Made by a program: the position numbers and the translations under genes. Positions 33,966 through 45,808 of a stretch of 64,000 bases of DNA are shown in pieces (within the stretch, counting starts at the first letter, position 1; each line of letters begins with the position of its first letter). The DNA lies in the NCBI RefSeq assembly GCF_000002425.4, contig NC_037253.1, positions 18,058,407 through 18,122,406 of the forward strand. The letters are read 5' to 3'. The DNA is from Physcomitrium patens. Lineage: Eukaryota > Streptophyta > Bryopsida > Funariales > Funariaceae. A model generated the notes under the pieces. It searched no databases. It was not told the DNA's origin and saw only the letters and a list, made by a program, of their open reading frames with translations.

Positions 33966-35537
33966 CTAATCTCGTTTGTCTTCTTCTAAATCATCATCCA
34001 AACTAAATACATCAGTATTGATAGGCTTCCGCTCTATCGCATCAGGTTTGACCCCGCTTTTCTCAACCTCAAGGACCAAGGCTGGTTTACTTGATGATGT
34101 AAGTGCAATCTCCTCTTCATCCAAATCCTCCCCAACTTCTTCAGAGTAGGCATATCGTGTTGAGTTTTGGGATGGGGCCCACAAAATACAGATCACGACG
34201 AGGATAATGAATGCAAGCACGTACCAAAAGGCCGGAATGATCCAAAAGCTCTGCCACCGCTCACCAAAGGGATCAGTTGCTTTGAAGTACAACTCGTAGC
34301 CTATCCATGCCACAGAAACTACAACCGCCATTGCAAGAGAGTTCGTAAACTTCCTGTAAAGCTCAAGCTTGGCAAACCTTCTTCGAGCCTGCAACTTCTC
34401 CAGAGTTCGTGACAAAGAGGTGAATATCCACAAGATGAAAAACGCATCAAGCATTGCAACCGGCAAGACCAAAAACAGTCTTTCTTTTCCAGGGGGGTCA
34501 TTGATTGTATTAACATTCTCAACCACGTCCAAGGACTCCGCGGCTAAAAAGTAAGTTCCTCCCAGAAGGAGAACCTTTGAGGTAAGTCCACCAAGAGTGG
34601 GGCGCACCACACCAAATCCCATGGACACAACCAGAATCAATAGCCTCGACACAGTTTTCTTCACGGCCCCTACCGTGACGGCCCACATTGTGATTCCCAT
34701 TGGCCTGTGTCCGGTCATGTTGAAATTGAGGTACTCAAAGTACCAAAGAGCCATCTCAGACATGCCCAAACCAATCACGGCACTGATGCAGTTTTGAAGC
34801 TGGAGTATATCCTTCCAATTTCTCATGTACTGGAAAAACCAGAGCACGCCCAAGAACCCGTAGGCAAGAGCCATAAACGCATAAAACGTCATGAAAGGCG
34901 CCATTCGCCCAGGCAAATAACCCGTAGGATTCTTCCACACAGTGTGCCCTTCCACAGTCAGCCCTTCCAATTCCCGTTCACATGCAACAAAAATTAGCGT
35001 GTACATGCCTGTTTTCGAGATGTTCACTTTCATATTCAAGACAGCTTGCAAACTCTGACCTGTAAAGTGAGTCGGAATCGAGTAAGGCGAGCCATTACTA
35101 TCGTGGTCCATTATGACGCTACCTTCCCTACATCCCGTAGTTTTAGCAAGGTCTCCGGAGCAACATAGAGCCAATCTTCCAGGGAAAGAATGGTCGCCAA
35201 TTTTGTTTTTGTCCTTAACCTCCACTATAATAGCTTCAACCTGAGAATTGGTAGTTCCCGCTTCATGCTTTAATGCAGCTTCCTCGGTTCGGGTAAAGGT
35301 GATGGACTCAAACGAGATAAATGATATGCCGTTGGCAACACCCTTCCCCTTCACGTGATCAGATGAGGCATAGAGTCCTTCATTTCCACCCCAGTAGATG
35401 AATGCATTACTCTCTCCCACAAATTTTCCATCCTTGTATATGTGAATTGATGCTTCCACTTGCAGGGCTACTAACAGAAATCCCAAAATTATCAACCACG
35501 TTGGCGTGCACCGAACCCCCTTCATTATGGATCCCAT
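33966..35537 (-). CDS. GOST/Lung-7TM family membrane protein (GPR107/108-like, CAND type)
   Basis: One coding exon of 523 aa. I start at the ATG at 35537, because the upstream extension lacks an ATG and a cag acceptor right before it suggests a 5' UTR intron. A signal peptide (about 1-30, WLIILGFLLVALQVEAS) is followed by a lumenal GOLD-like domain of about 180 residues (ASIHIYKDGKFVGE, GRLALCCSGDL, YTLIFVACERELEGL). Seven membrane segments follow between about residues 215 and 460: APFMTFYAFMALAYGF, ISAVIGLGMSEMALWYFEYL, LLILVVSMGFGVVRP, LFLVLPVAMLDAFFILW, AMAVVVSVAWIGYEL and WIIPAFWYVLAFIILVV, among others. The cytosolic tail is acidic (VGEDLDEEEIAL, DDDLEEDKRD). The family acts in Golgi/endosome trafficking; plant members were also listed as candidate G-protein-coupled receptors. 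Which role applies here is unknown. Confidence 0.93.
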   Translation of the reverse strand: MGSIMKGVRCTPTWLIILGFLLVALQVEASIHIYKDGKFVGESNAFIYWGGNEGLYASSDHVKGKGVANGISFISFESITFTRTEEAALKHEAGTTNSQVEAIIVEVKDKNKIGDHSFPGRLALCCSGDLAKTTGCREGSVIMDHDSNGSPYSIPTHFTGQSLQAVLNMKVNISKTGMYTLIFVACERELEGLTVEGHTVWKNPTGYLPGRMAPFMTFYAFMALAYGFLGVLWFFQYMRNWKDILQLQNCISAVIGLGMSEMALWYFEYLNFNMTGHRPMGITMWAVTVGAVKKTVSRLLILVVSMGFGVVRPTLGGLTSKVLLLGGTYFLAAESLDVVENVNTINDPPGKERLFLVLPVAMLDAFFILWIFTSLSRTLEKLQARRRFAKLELYRKFTNSLAMAVVVSVAWIGYELYFKATDPFGERWQSFWIIPAFWYVLAFIILVVICILWAPSQNSTRYAYSEEVGEDLDEEEIALTSSSKPALVLEVEKSGVKPDAIERKPINTDVFSLDDDLEEDKRD

Positions 35538-37636
35538 AAAAATAAAAATCTGCACAAGTCAAAGCACACATCAAGAACTCATTTTTGTCTACAGCTAATG
35601 TCATCTCAGAATAAAATAAGCCTTGAAAACTATGTCCTGTACGCACGAACAGATACGCTTCGTATACAAAGTCTCCAAATTATGACCCAATGTGAACCCT
35701 TCGAATTCGGAGCTAGAACAGACAATTATGAACCAGTGACCGTACGTGATTGATATTCCATGTTCATAACTGTACCTTGCGCATGAAAGAAAGGAGTGGA
35801 AATAGCAAGTGGTATTCACACAAAGGTAGCCAGGCTACAGCGATCTGAGTGTGTCCGGTCTATTTATAATAAACTAATTAAAACAAAAATAATCGAATGC
35901 ACATAACTCGCTACCCACTACCCTGCTCGCTCTTACTCTCTCGACAAATTATTTCATCCTACGTTCATTTGCTGCATTGCCAGCTACTCACGCCCATTTG
36001 CACATGTGTAACTTTGCATCTGCTATCTACAGCTCGACCTGCAAGTCCCAATGTCATGACTGAGTTTATCTCACAATATTCCTTTTTATTTTTGAGATAG
36101 CTATATCATTGCATACTATAAACAAAATAGTTCCTCGAAAGGAACCTAAAACGAGGCTCTGTGCTGACGTGTACAGTTGTAATTTCGGTGATCACAATCA
36201 CGACACTCAGAGAACAAGTGTCGGCAGGCCATTTTTCCTCCTAATAACCCTGATAACACTGAAAAGAAAAGCACGCCTCTCAATCAACTGAAAACCAAAA
36301 ACCAAAGCATGGGCTAAACCTTCACAAAAAAAGTGCACGTCAGAAGCCTCGCAGTGCTAGATCAGAAATGCGGCACCCAGACCACCAGCTCCATACCTCT
36401 CAAATACGAACACCGCGAGAAACCATCTCTCTACCCACACCAACACATCCTGGAGAAAGAAACACATATTGCGTCTGTAACTTGCTCCTCCGCACACTCG
36501 GATCCACCTTGGGAGGAAAAACAAACATTATACTCATACTCATTCCTAACCCAAACGAGCGTCAATTTAATAACCTATTTGAAATCTATTGCTGCAACTC
36601 GCAACCACAACCAAAAATATGCTACCAAGATGACTCCACAAGCAGGGTCGAGAGTCTCCCAAGGTCGAAAGCCGGACAAAAAGCTCCCTCAGTAAAATCA
36701 CCCTGTCAGAAACCACTTCAAGATCTAGCTCAAGCCTCTCAGCGAAGCTCAGAAAAACTGTCCTAATACTCAAACAATCTTCTAAGCCAATTGACCATCT
36801 TGGCAAAGCTACAGATCTCACATAAACTAGGGCGCAAACGACTGCTCCCACTCCCACCATGCACCGTATTTAGACTTCCAACGTCCCGGGATCAATGCAG
36901 CTGCGCCGAATATCATCTGAACACGACTGCAGGTACCCTGATCTACACCCCAGGCACGCTCACGACACCATCCACCCCTCGCAAACCACAAAACCCAGCA
37001 ACAACTCCAACCAACCTCATCGACTCACCCCGTCCAAAAACTTCAAAACGGCACTAATTCCGGCTCCACTTGGCTCCACTTGGCTCCCAAGAACTCACAG
37101 ATGCGAGACGGAGTGCATGGGGAGACGTCTCATCACTCCGAATTCCTGAGCCTACATCCCAGAACCAATCTCCGATGCGAGGAAAGTGGCTCCTACAAGA
37201 CCCGCACTCTCTCCTTCAAGCCCTAGCGCTCTACACAATACACGACTCTACCGCCTCTTCCGGTGTACCGCCTACCTTTTGCCTTTTTCACTCCCCAGAG
37301 GTGCTTCTCCTTTTAATTTAAAGTTTTCTGTTATTTACGGTAACCTTATCGAATGTTCCAAGATGCATGCCTATGGTGTTCCCACGTTCTGTTCTCATGC
37401 GTTCTCTTTTCAAGTCAACGCTACCATGTTCACGAGGCCGATCTGGTGAATACTCTCCATTCGTTTATATCGGTAGACCTACTGATGCTATTAATAAACC
37501 CAGTGGCGTTATTTTAGTTTCTGAGATGCTTCCGAAGCTTGTTGTTACCACAAAGATCCAAAAGTAAAGCTCAGTGAGTGTTTTCTTTAATTTTATTTTA
37601 TTCATATTTACAATCATGTGTCGTTTCTACATGTTT

Positions 37637-37667
<31 letters not shown>

Positions 37668-37787
37668 TGTGGTAGTAATCAAACAGTTTCTTGAGACTTC
37701 TTTTGGTCGTACTAAACCTTAGTTGCCTGTATATTGAATATTATATATATATATATATATATATGTAGAGAGAGAGAGAGAGAGAGA
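35538..37787. other. Spacer, upstream of the GOST-family gene
   Basis: The first few hundred bases should be the 5' UTR and promoter of the minus-strand GOST-family gene. 36300-37570 is C-rich on the plus strand with many overlapping ORFs, none with family wording. The frame 37367-37567 (SGEYSPFVYIGRPTDAI, KPSGVILVSEMLP) looks somewhat protein-like but stays unassigned. A T run lies at 37640-37666 and (TA)n at 37742-37764. Confidence 0.45.
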
Positions 37788-37989
37788 GGAATGTTAAATA
37801 GACCTAAGTTTTTACTAAATAAATCCACCTATTCTAACCATCATCAAATAAAAATAATGGCTTCTAGATTCATTTCCTCACTATTGAATCTGAAATCAAT
37901 AAAAACCAATCACATTCATAGTGATCACCATGTTCTTCATGAAAGGTGGGTCTATTTTGTAAAAGTATGGGTCTATTTAACATACCCCT
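37788..37989. mobile_element. Small TIR element (MITE), same family as 24948-27348
   Basis: Left end ggaatgttaaatagacctaa and the reverse complement of the right end, ggtatgttaaatagacccat, pair over about 43 bases, including a second (A)CCCACCT-type motif. Total about 200 bp, no coding. (TA)n tracts lie on both sides (37742-37764 and 37991-38013), with a (GA)n run between the left tract and the element. Confidence 0.75.
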
Positions 37990-39475
37990 ATATATATATA
38001 TATATATATATATAAGAAGAAAAATGTGATTATAGTTACTAACACCAATATACTTATTAAAATCGTGATAACATTCTAATTCTAATGAAGAGCTTGACTA
38101 CTTGGTTTATTAAAAAACTAGTATTCAGTTTTTTCAATAATTTATGCATAATTTTTTGATTCAATTGCTTTTGATGGCTGAAATTGTTGTAACCAAACTT
38201 TGGGGAATAATCAGTATGAGACCAAGTAAGACAATTGTGAAAAACGAAAAAAAAAATTAATATTTTAGTGGAACTTAAAATCACAAAACGATAATGATAA
38301 TAGTAACAATAACTAACAAAGGTATAAAATATTTTATATTGTCAACTAATTCTGACTTGAATTCAAAGAAGTGTCTCTCATTGCTAACAAAACAGGTTTT
38401 TAGGTTAGATCTTTAGGTTAGTTTAACAGTTCCAACATGAATAATTTTTATTTTCTGAAAATATTAGATTTTATATTTCTGAAAGAAGAAAAACCTTGGA
38501 GAGTGAAGAGTAGAAGCAGTTGAGATTTTTAAAGAAATAGGATTCTTTTAAGAATGCTCTTTCTTACTAATCTTGTGACTGACAATTCTCATGTAGGATT
38601 GCATATCGAATCCGAACTCGTAGACAGGCACCCCGCCGTCTCAAGTGACCGTCATTAAGAAAAATTGGATCAATTTGATTGCCTGCTAGTGCTTGGGTTA
38701 CATGTTCACAAGTTCAAAGTCTGTTTTTCTTCAACGAGACCGAAATGAGTTTGAAACTGTACTGCCGAGGCAGCACTATCCCTGGATCGTCCACAAAGCT
38801 AACCCACGCAGTAGTTTGCAAATCCTACTTACCTTTTTACTCAAAGGATTCAAGCTTCTCAATGAATAACATCGTATGGCAAAAGAGGTGGCATTTTATT
38901 GATTACTTCTTCCGGTCAATTTACATGCCTTTAATTCTAGTTGCTGTGGTGCAGCACACTAGATGTATTTTTGAATGCATGGGGACATATCAGCTTACCT
39001 ACTCAAGAAACATTATCTGTCGAAGAACCCACTCTGGTAAAAGTACAAACTATGCGAGGCAACTCTGATGCAATTCACTGCATCAAAATCACAGACGACA
39101 AAAATGCCAAATAGATATGGTTGCGACTCGATAAGATGTGCTGGGTGTAGACCCTCTTTACTCCATCTAGCAGCCTGCTCTGGAGGTGAACCATATTTCT
39201 ACAGAGAAAGTTTCAGATTAAAGCAGTTTCTCCACTTGTATACCAATCTGCCTTCTTTTAATATATCACGTCATCCTACCAGTCTGTTTCTAGCAGCGTC
39301 TGACAGATAAACAAGGTGCTTCACTAACAAGAAGAGATGTTTCAACCACATACACCTAAGCGCAGAAACAGTCCCCAGAGGGGTTAATCCCACTGGCATA
39401 GTTCCACAACCTCAAAAAGAATCAGATTGAGGGTGAGTAAAAAAAATAAAAGAAAAAACGAAACAAAAAAGGACT
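37990..39475. other. Spacer, 3' side of the SPA gene
   Basis: AT-rich to about 38570, then balanced composition, which should include the 3' UTR of the minus-strand SPA gene. The open plus frame at 38679-39068 has no family wording and no supporting splice context. Confidence 0.5.
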
Positions 39476-42080
39476 TCACACCATTTCCAAAATCTTGATA
39501 TTGCCCATGGAGTTCGCAGCCACAAGAGTTTGCGACTTCCCCCTCCAGCAAACGCTCGAAACGAATTGCCCTCCATCTTCTTCAACCTCCCGGCCTGTGA
39601 TTGGATCTGTGCACCCAAATTTGTGGGATGCCATTTCCATAGGAAGGGATTTATGATACGCAAACACCTGAAAAAATAAGATTCACAAATCATGTTTTTT
39701 CACGACTTGCTAAGGAAACCCAAAAACATTCCTGCAGTACTGGAGTTGATATACGAAGAATGTGGGTTAAAGCCGAAACACTTTCTAGTAGACAGCTTAT
39801 ATGCATTTTAGGTAGGAAACGAATGAAACGAAGACATAACGGGAGCAATAACAACTTTCACAACTTTGACATGTTAATAACGTGGCAAGAACACTAACCG
39901 CATTTGTTTCTGATCCACAAGCAATATAACCGTCTGCAATAGATAGACCAATAAAATTCTGCAGATCAAGACACACACATTCATTCAGTTACAAAGTGCA
40001 TGCACAACAGAGCACAACCAGTCAATAAAAAGACATGGCAGAAAAACAAGAAGTGAGATCGATTCCAAACAATCGAACCATGTGAGTTCCAATCAACAAA
40101 CTTCCAACAGAAGCGTAAATCAAATAAAGATGCCCCTACCTTTTCATTAGTATGTCCAGTATACGTGAGCGAACAACCAGTCTGGGCATGAGGGGTTGTA
40201 TTTGCTCTCGTCAGGTCCCATAGCTTGAGTGTGTTGTCTGTAGATGCAGAAACTAGGGTAACCGAATCCACGAACTTCACATAGCTCACAGCCTTCTGGT
40301 GACTGGCTAAAATACATAAGGGCAGTTTGGTGGTACGCAAATCATAAACATAAACCTTGTAGTCAGCTGATCCAAACGTCAAAAGATGCCCCGAGTCTGG
40401 TGGAAACTGGACACAGCACACGTTGGCCTTGGTCTTAATCGTACCTATGCTGCTCTCCTGCATTCATAGACCAATGCGACGTGATAGAGTAATCGATATA
40501 TGACAAACCAAATCCGGCCGATAGAAAACTAATAGCTAGTTGGAAAATGTGAACTCTATGAAAATGCAAACTAAACGAAACTTAGAATGAACTACCAAAG
40601 TAACGAAAGATCTCTAGACCTATTTCAGGATAATACAATCCTAAGAAATATAATATTGTGACCACGGTGAGCTAAAATGAAGATACCTGATTAATGCTCC
40701 ACAATTTCACAGTTCCATCATCGCTACCACTGGCCAACTTTGTTGGGTCAGCCTTTGAAAAATCTACAGACCAGGCTCTTTTCTCATGCTCCTCATAATC
40801 CCTCAGAACTCGAGGCACATTGGCATCCCACAACTGAGTCACGAGTACTCCCGATTAGAAACATATTTTCCTCATCTAACTGTAGGAATATTATATCAAA
40901 CGAAAAAATTTCAAAAGAATCATGTAAGGTATCAAGGATTTCCATTGAATAAAGAACATTGATGTTTGTCCTACACATCTGCCAACCCCAGCTGACATAG
41001 TAATATGCCACACAAAACAGTGTCAACTTCTTGTTCCTACCAAAGAGAAGGCTTCCAAGTAAGAAAAGCCCACCTGAACCACACCCTCATAGTCACAAGA
41101 GGCTAGGTGGCTCTTTATATAACCATTCCAGCAAACACTGCTCAACTTGGATCGACATGGCATTTCGACAACAGGATAGTGAATATCTACATGCTCGTTG
41201 AGTATTGTGTCACATTCAAAAACTTTGATACGTTTACACACCCCAGCAGTTGCAAAATATTCTTCATCCCGATCAAAACTTAATGAGCAAACCATGTTCG
41301 CTGTGTTCAATAAATCCCCATGACGCAAAGTGGCCTTCACTTCAAATCGGCTGTACCGTGCATACTTGCACAAACTATCAAAGAAACAGCCCAACCAATC
41401 TTCCTCATTGTCCTCTCCTGCTCTTGAGATTCCCTTCTTGTCGTCATTCGAGGCACAACCAATACTCAGACTTTGCGCCCCTAGCCTTGAACTTGGCTTA
41501 GACATACCCATTCCAGGCGCACCAGCTCTCCAGTTCATAGAGAAGTAAACTTTTTCTAGATGATTGAAGTTACTCATAAATCTAGCACTTTTCGATAACA
41601 TTTTACCTCTCCCATCTGTACAAGCAATCCCTTTTTCTCTACCTCCAATCCCGTCTTCTGGGTGCGGTCTCTTTCCCAAAATCCCCTTTCGTTCTTGCAA
41701 GTTGACACCTGTGATCCGTCTCTGCCCACTATTCTCTCCTTTAGTTATCGGACCACGCTTTTTCTTCAATGCAAGCCGCCTTCTTTCAACTTCTTGGATG
41801 TCTGCACTCAATCGTGACACATCTTGTGCCAGCTTCCGAGCATTCTCTTGCTTCTGATTCTGCATTCTTAACAAAAACTCTAAAAGTACTTCTGACTCGG
41901 CTTCCTTCTCTTCCAATTGCACAGCTGCTTGCCTCTCAGCTATTGCGTCCCCAGCTTCAGACAAGATCTCACAATTATAAATATCCCTGTACGCAGATTA
42001 AAGATTTTTAATTATTTGTTCCACATTCAAGTTCAAACTCTAAAAACAAAAACAAAAACAAAAAATAACGAGAGAATGGG

Positions 42081-42118
<38 letters not shown>

Positions 42119-43831
42119 ATAAGAAAGTGAATTTCACGCTCAGTGTGTCTAGGGAATTTTATTCGCATTCAGCCGAATAAAACTTCGCCATTAATGGTAA
42201 TCAAATGTTGCCCGATATGGAAGCAAACGAGACCAAGTTAAAGTACTGGGCATTTGGAGCATTTTGAATTATATCGTGAAAACAAATATCACTAACAATC
42301 TTCATTGAACGCATCAGCGGAAACATATTGGGAAGAGCAACTAGAAGTTATTTTGGATGTTTCAATACGAGTAAAATATATATGTAAAAAATGTTAGGCC
42401 CGAGATTTTCAACTCTGTAACCAATAGCCAGAGGAAGAAAAGGTTTATATTTCTAAAATTCCAATAATTTATGACTGTTTTTATGCTAAAACTCACCTAG
42501 ATTTTGGCCTGCAAGCTGGATCTGGGTGCAGCAACCAAAGGCAAAAGGACGCTTCCTTAGGACACTCCGACAACAGGCGTGGTGGAAGAATACGATTCCG
42601 CAAATCAGCCATAACTCTTGCACGCTCCACCTCTGACCCAAATGAGCAGAATAACTGGGAGCAAACGGAATCCAGAATGCCCAACATCAATCAGATTGTC
42701 ATGATCACAGAATTCATGATGTACATTGGCAACAAGATCAATAAAGATTGTTGAGAGACTAACATCCGAGTGCCAACTCCACATCAATATTCTCGAGACG
42801 ACATACGAAAGTTTACTTTCACGTCGACTGTCTCATTTGGCATTAACAATTCGTGTATCACTGATTGCTGCATTCATTTGACGTACTAGCGTACCAAGAT
42901 CCACTAACATCCCAGCCGACTTCTACCGAAGACATATTTGAAATAGAACTTTAAAAGATTTATAGATGGGATCAAAATATTTCATAACCTGCTGAAGATG
43001 GCCAGATAGAAGTACCTCAAACATAAGCACCCCTAAACTGTAAATATCAGAGGCATATGTGCTCGTGCCAGTTGCATGCTCCTCTGGGCTAGTATACCAT
43101 GCCTGCTCCATGTGCAACAACTGCCTTTGTGGAAAGCAGTCTTCGCCATTTCGCAGCGCCCCGTCACTACTATTCAAATCCACACGTTTACCAGACGAGG
43201 AATTCATTTCAGAGGATTGTACACCATCTCTGGATCCTGCTCTTCTCTCCCCTTCTGATCCTGTACTTCCACTCCAATCCGGCAACCATGGACAAGACAC
43301 GGCCTGCTCTGGTCTTCGGTTGTCTGGATCTCGGCTGCTGGATGTAGGCCTCGATGATACTGTTCCAGCTGGGGGATGAGCCGAGGACTCCGCCTGTCTT
43401 CTCCCCGCGCCAACGTCACCATGTCTTCTTTCAGGAGACGCTGACCCCTTACCGGTAGAATTCTCATAGGATTGGTCTGAGCTGCTTCGAGTACTGGCAG
43501 AATCAATGAATGCAACCCTATTTAAGGGAGACAAAAGGAAGCAGGACGGGCGAATGTTTCGCAACATAACGCCTTGGCCATGGGCGAGGTCTACAAAATC
43601 TAGCACCTGCTTGAATATGTGAAGACTCTGCACCCTGTCTACTTCACGATTGGGCTTGCTAAGCCACTGCCTTACCGTGATCTCCTCCCCATACACTCCC
43701 TCGCTCCCCTCGGAGTCTACATCGTCAGAGGTCAGAGGTACCCGTTCCTGCGTTGCTTTCGCTAGCGAGCGACCCTGTGCAGATGAGGCCTCCGTAACGC
43801 CTCCAGATTCTCTGCCTGGTAACTCCTTCAT
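39476..43831 (-). CDS. SPA1: SPA1-like protein (COP1 partner, WD40)
   Basis: Seven exons join in frame to 867 aa: 43016-43831, 42497-42654, 41074-41986, 40687-40833, 40140-40457, 39899-39958 and 39476-39667, all GT..AG. SPA proteins form the COP1/SPA ubiquitin ligase that destroys light-signalling factors in darkness, in the nucleus. N-terminal part: a divergent kinase-like domain with [17 protein letters not shown] in place of a normal catalytic loop, then [31 protein letters not shown] and [17 protein letters not shown] coiled coil follows at about residues 345-400 ([40 protein letters not shown]), the COP1-binding type. WD40 repeats fill about 540-867 ([61 protein letters not shown]-stop). 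Length fits shorter SPA members (SPA3/4). The orthology group is not resolved, so the symbol names the family. Confidence 0.95.
42081..42119. repeat. Compound (CG)n(AG)n microsatellite in SPA intron 2
   Basis: Eight CG units followed by AG units. It lies in the intron between exons 2 and 3 of the SPA1-like gene, about 95 bases upstream of the exon 3 acceptor. Confidence 0.85.
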
Positions 43832-45592
43832 TGCACTGGCTCTACCGACCCCACTACCATTCTCTTCCGACTCGAGTTACCATCCAGCGTACCTTGACAT
43901 CATCCGAGGCTCCTCCGCCCGAAACCCTAACGCTTTTCCCAATCGCCGAAATTTTAACTTTGCACCCCCAAGGAGCACTCTAGATCACTTAAATATAATA
44001 AACACTTCCTCACATAATTCCCGAGTTGCGCAGGACAGACAACATACCATCAGCGGCAAACGACAACCTCCTCGAGTCCATCCTCGTGCATGTAAGATGT
44101 CCATGGCCACCTGTCCAAACTGTTTCTCCACACTCTACAACACATCATTCCCTGAACACAGCCCAGTCCCGCCCTAGTCCACCCCGCCACTCACCATTCA
44201 CCCCCTTTCTCCCAACACCAAACCCGCCACCACCACCACCACCCCGGCGGGGTATTGCTCCAACCACCCTTCCGCCTCCTCCTCACTGCCACACTCCGCA
44301 ATCCGCCTCTACACAGTCGCCGATTCCAACGTCCGCCATGGCCTCACCTGGATTCCTGTCTCCGCCACACCCCCGTTTCTTATCGCCCTCGGTTCACCAT
44401 CATCCCAGCTCCCTCGCACACGCCCATGCCCTCCTCCCTCACCTTCCCCACGACTCCATTGCGCCAGCCAGCTCGAGGGAAAAAAAGAAAGTCAAGGGAT
44501 ACGGAATAGAAAACCCCAATTGTGATTGCTCCAATTGCGACTAACTCTCACGAACACGACTCGGCGATGGAAGCGCTACCGTCATTTCTGAGAACGATCA
44601 GCTAAGTCTAGCGCAGTGATGAAACCGTAGAAAAGGCTGATGGACTAGTGTCCACACAAAAGGAAAATAAAGTGGGCTAGGGCATTCCGCGACGTAACAG
44701 CCCGCCTCACCCTCCCTTCCCCTCCCCTCCCTCCTTCCTCACGTCCTCACGTTCATTCTGTGTTACACCCCACCCCACCCGCTCCCCACCGGACCCGCTC
44801 CCGACCCTCGCCCTTGCCTTTCTCCGTCCACCTCCACTTGTGTCCACAGTTAACTCTGCCGGCCAGCCACTTCCATGTCTGCCCATCCGCCCACCCTCGA
44901 TCGCTCGTCACCGGCCGGGCGGGATCCGCGTCCCGGTCGTCGATTCGGCCCCCGGCCCGTCGTCGGATCCTTGTCCTAGCCAACTTGGGCCCTGTTGGTT
45001 GGGTGGCCAACAAGTGTTGGACACATGTGACTAGGATTCTCTCTCGTTCAAATGGATGAATGAATGATAATTTCGTGGATGGAAAAGTCTGTACATCGTT
45101 ACCTTGCCACGTCACTGGGAGCTGCAGCTGGTTGGCCGTAGCCTTAAGCATTCTCAACAATCCTGTGTTGTATTTCTACGTAGCTGTTTCACACTTGCTC
45201 AAATGTGCACAGGGAGATACAAAACTGAAATTGTATATATTGCGTAGTGTATATGTACAGAGGGAAAGTGAGTATTTCAATGAAATAATAAAATATTTGA
45301 ACCATGACATAGTGATGACTAAATATGGCACTACATTTATACAATCCTGATTTTTTCTTTTTTTCTTTTCTTTTCTGAAACTTATTTACAAGTTGGTTTT
45401 TATTTTTCTTTATGCAAAATTTTCCCCAGAAACAAACCAACACCAATGACCATGTCATATAGCAAATGGAATTTGATGAAACCTGTGAATAACATTAGCA
45501 TTTTATTTTATCAGGGTTATTCTCAATTTTATGAATATATATATATATATATATATAAAGAGAGATAGATAGATAGATAGATAGATAGATAT
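43832..45592. other. SPA promoter/5' UTR and spacer
   Basis: C/T-rich on the plus strand (44140-45000) with many overlapping ORFs of low complexity (Pro/Ser/His), which I regard as composition effects. Contains the telo-box below. AT-rich from 45180, ending in (TA)n and (GATA)n. Confidence 0.5.
43922..43930 (+). promoter_or_regulatory. Telo-box upstream of SPA1-like gene
   Basis: AAACCCTAA about 90 bases upstream of the SPA start codon on the opposite strand, likely in its 5' UTR or core promoter. Confidence 0.45.
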
Positions 45593-45808
45593 CAGGAAAT
45601 GATAAAGCAACCGAATTTTTTACTAAATTGACCCACATGCCCTGTTCCCAATGCCTTGCTCCCATCCTTGACAATGGTTGGGAATGGAGAATGGCTGGGA
45701 ACAGGGATGGGGGCTCCAATCCCTGTTTAAGACAATCATAAGCAATGATGCTTAAGATAGAGTGGGTTGCTTCAATAAAAATTTGAATCACTTTATCATT
45801 CTCCTATA
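45593..45808. mobile_element. Small TIR element (MITE), same family as 24948-27348
   Basis: Left end caggaaatgataaagcaacc pairs with the reverse complement of the right end (aggagaatgataaagtgatt), and the inner motif attgacccac with aagcaacccactc. About 216 bp, no coding. Its middle holds ggctgggaacagggatggg, which also occurs in the G-rich minisatellite of the 2.4-kb element, linking the two. The left side borders (TA)n then (GATA)n. Confidence 0.72.

Noticed and set aside
36333-37321. Cluster of plus-strand ORFs of 80-130 codons
   Set aside because: C-rich sequence opens several frames at once; no motifs and no consistent splice sites.
43650-44544. Pro/His-rich plus ORFs of 170 codons
   Set aside because: Antisense to SPA exon 1 and its CT-rich promoter; low complexity.
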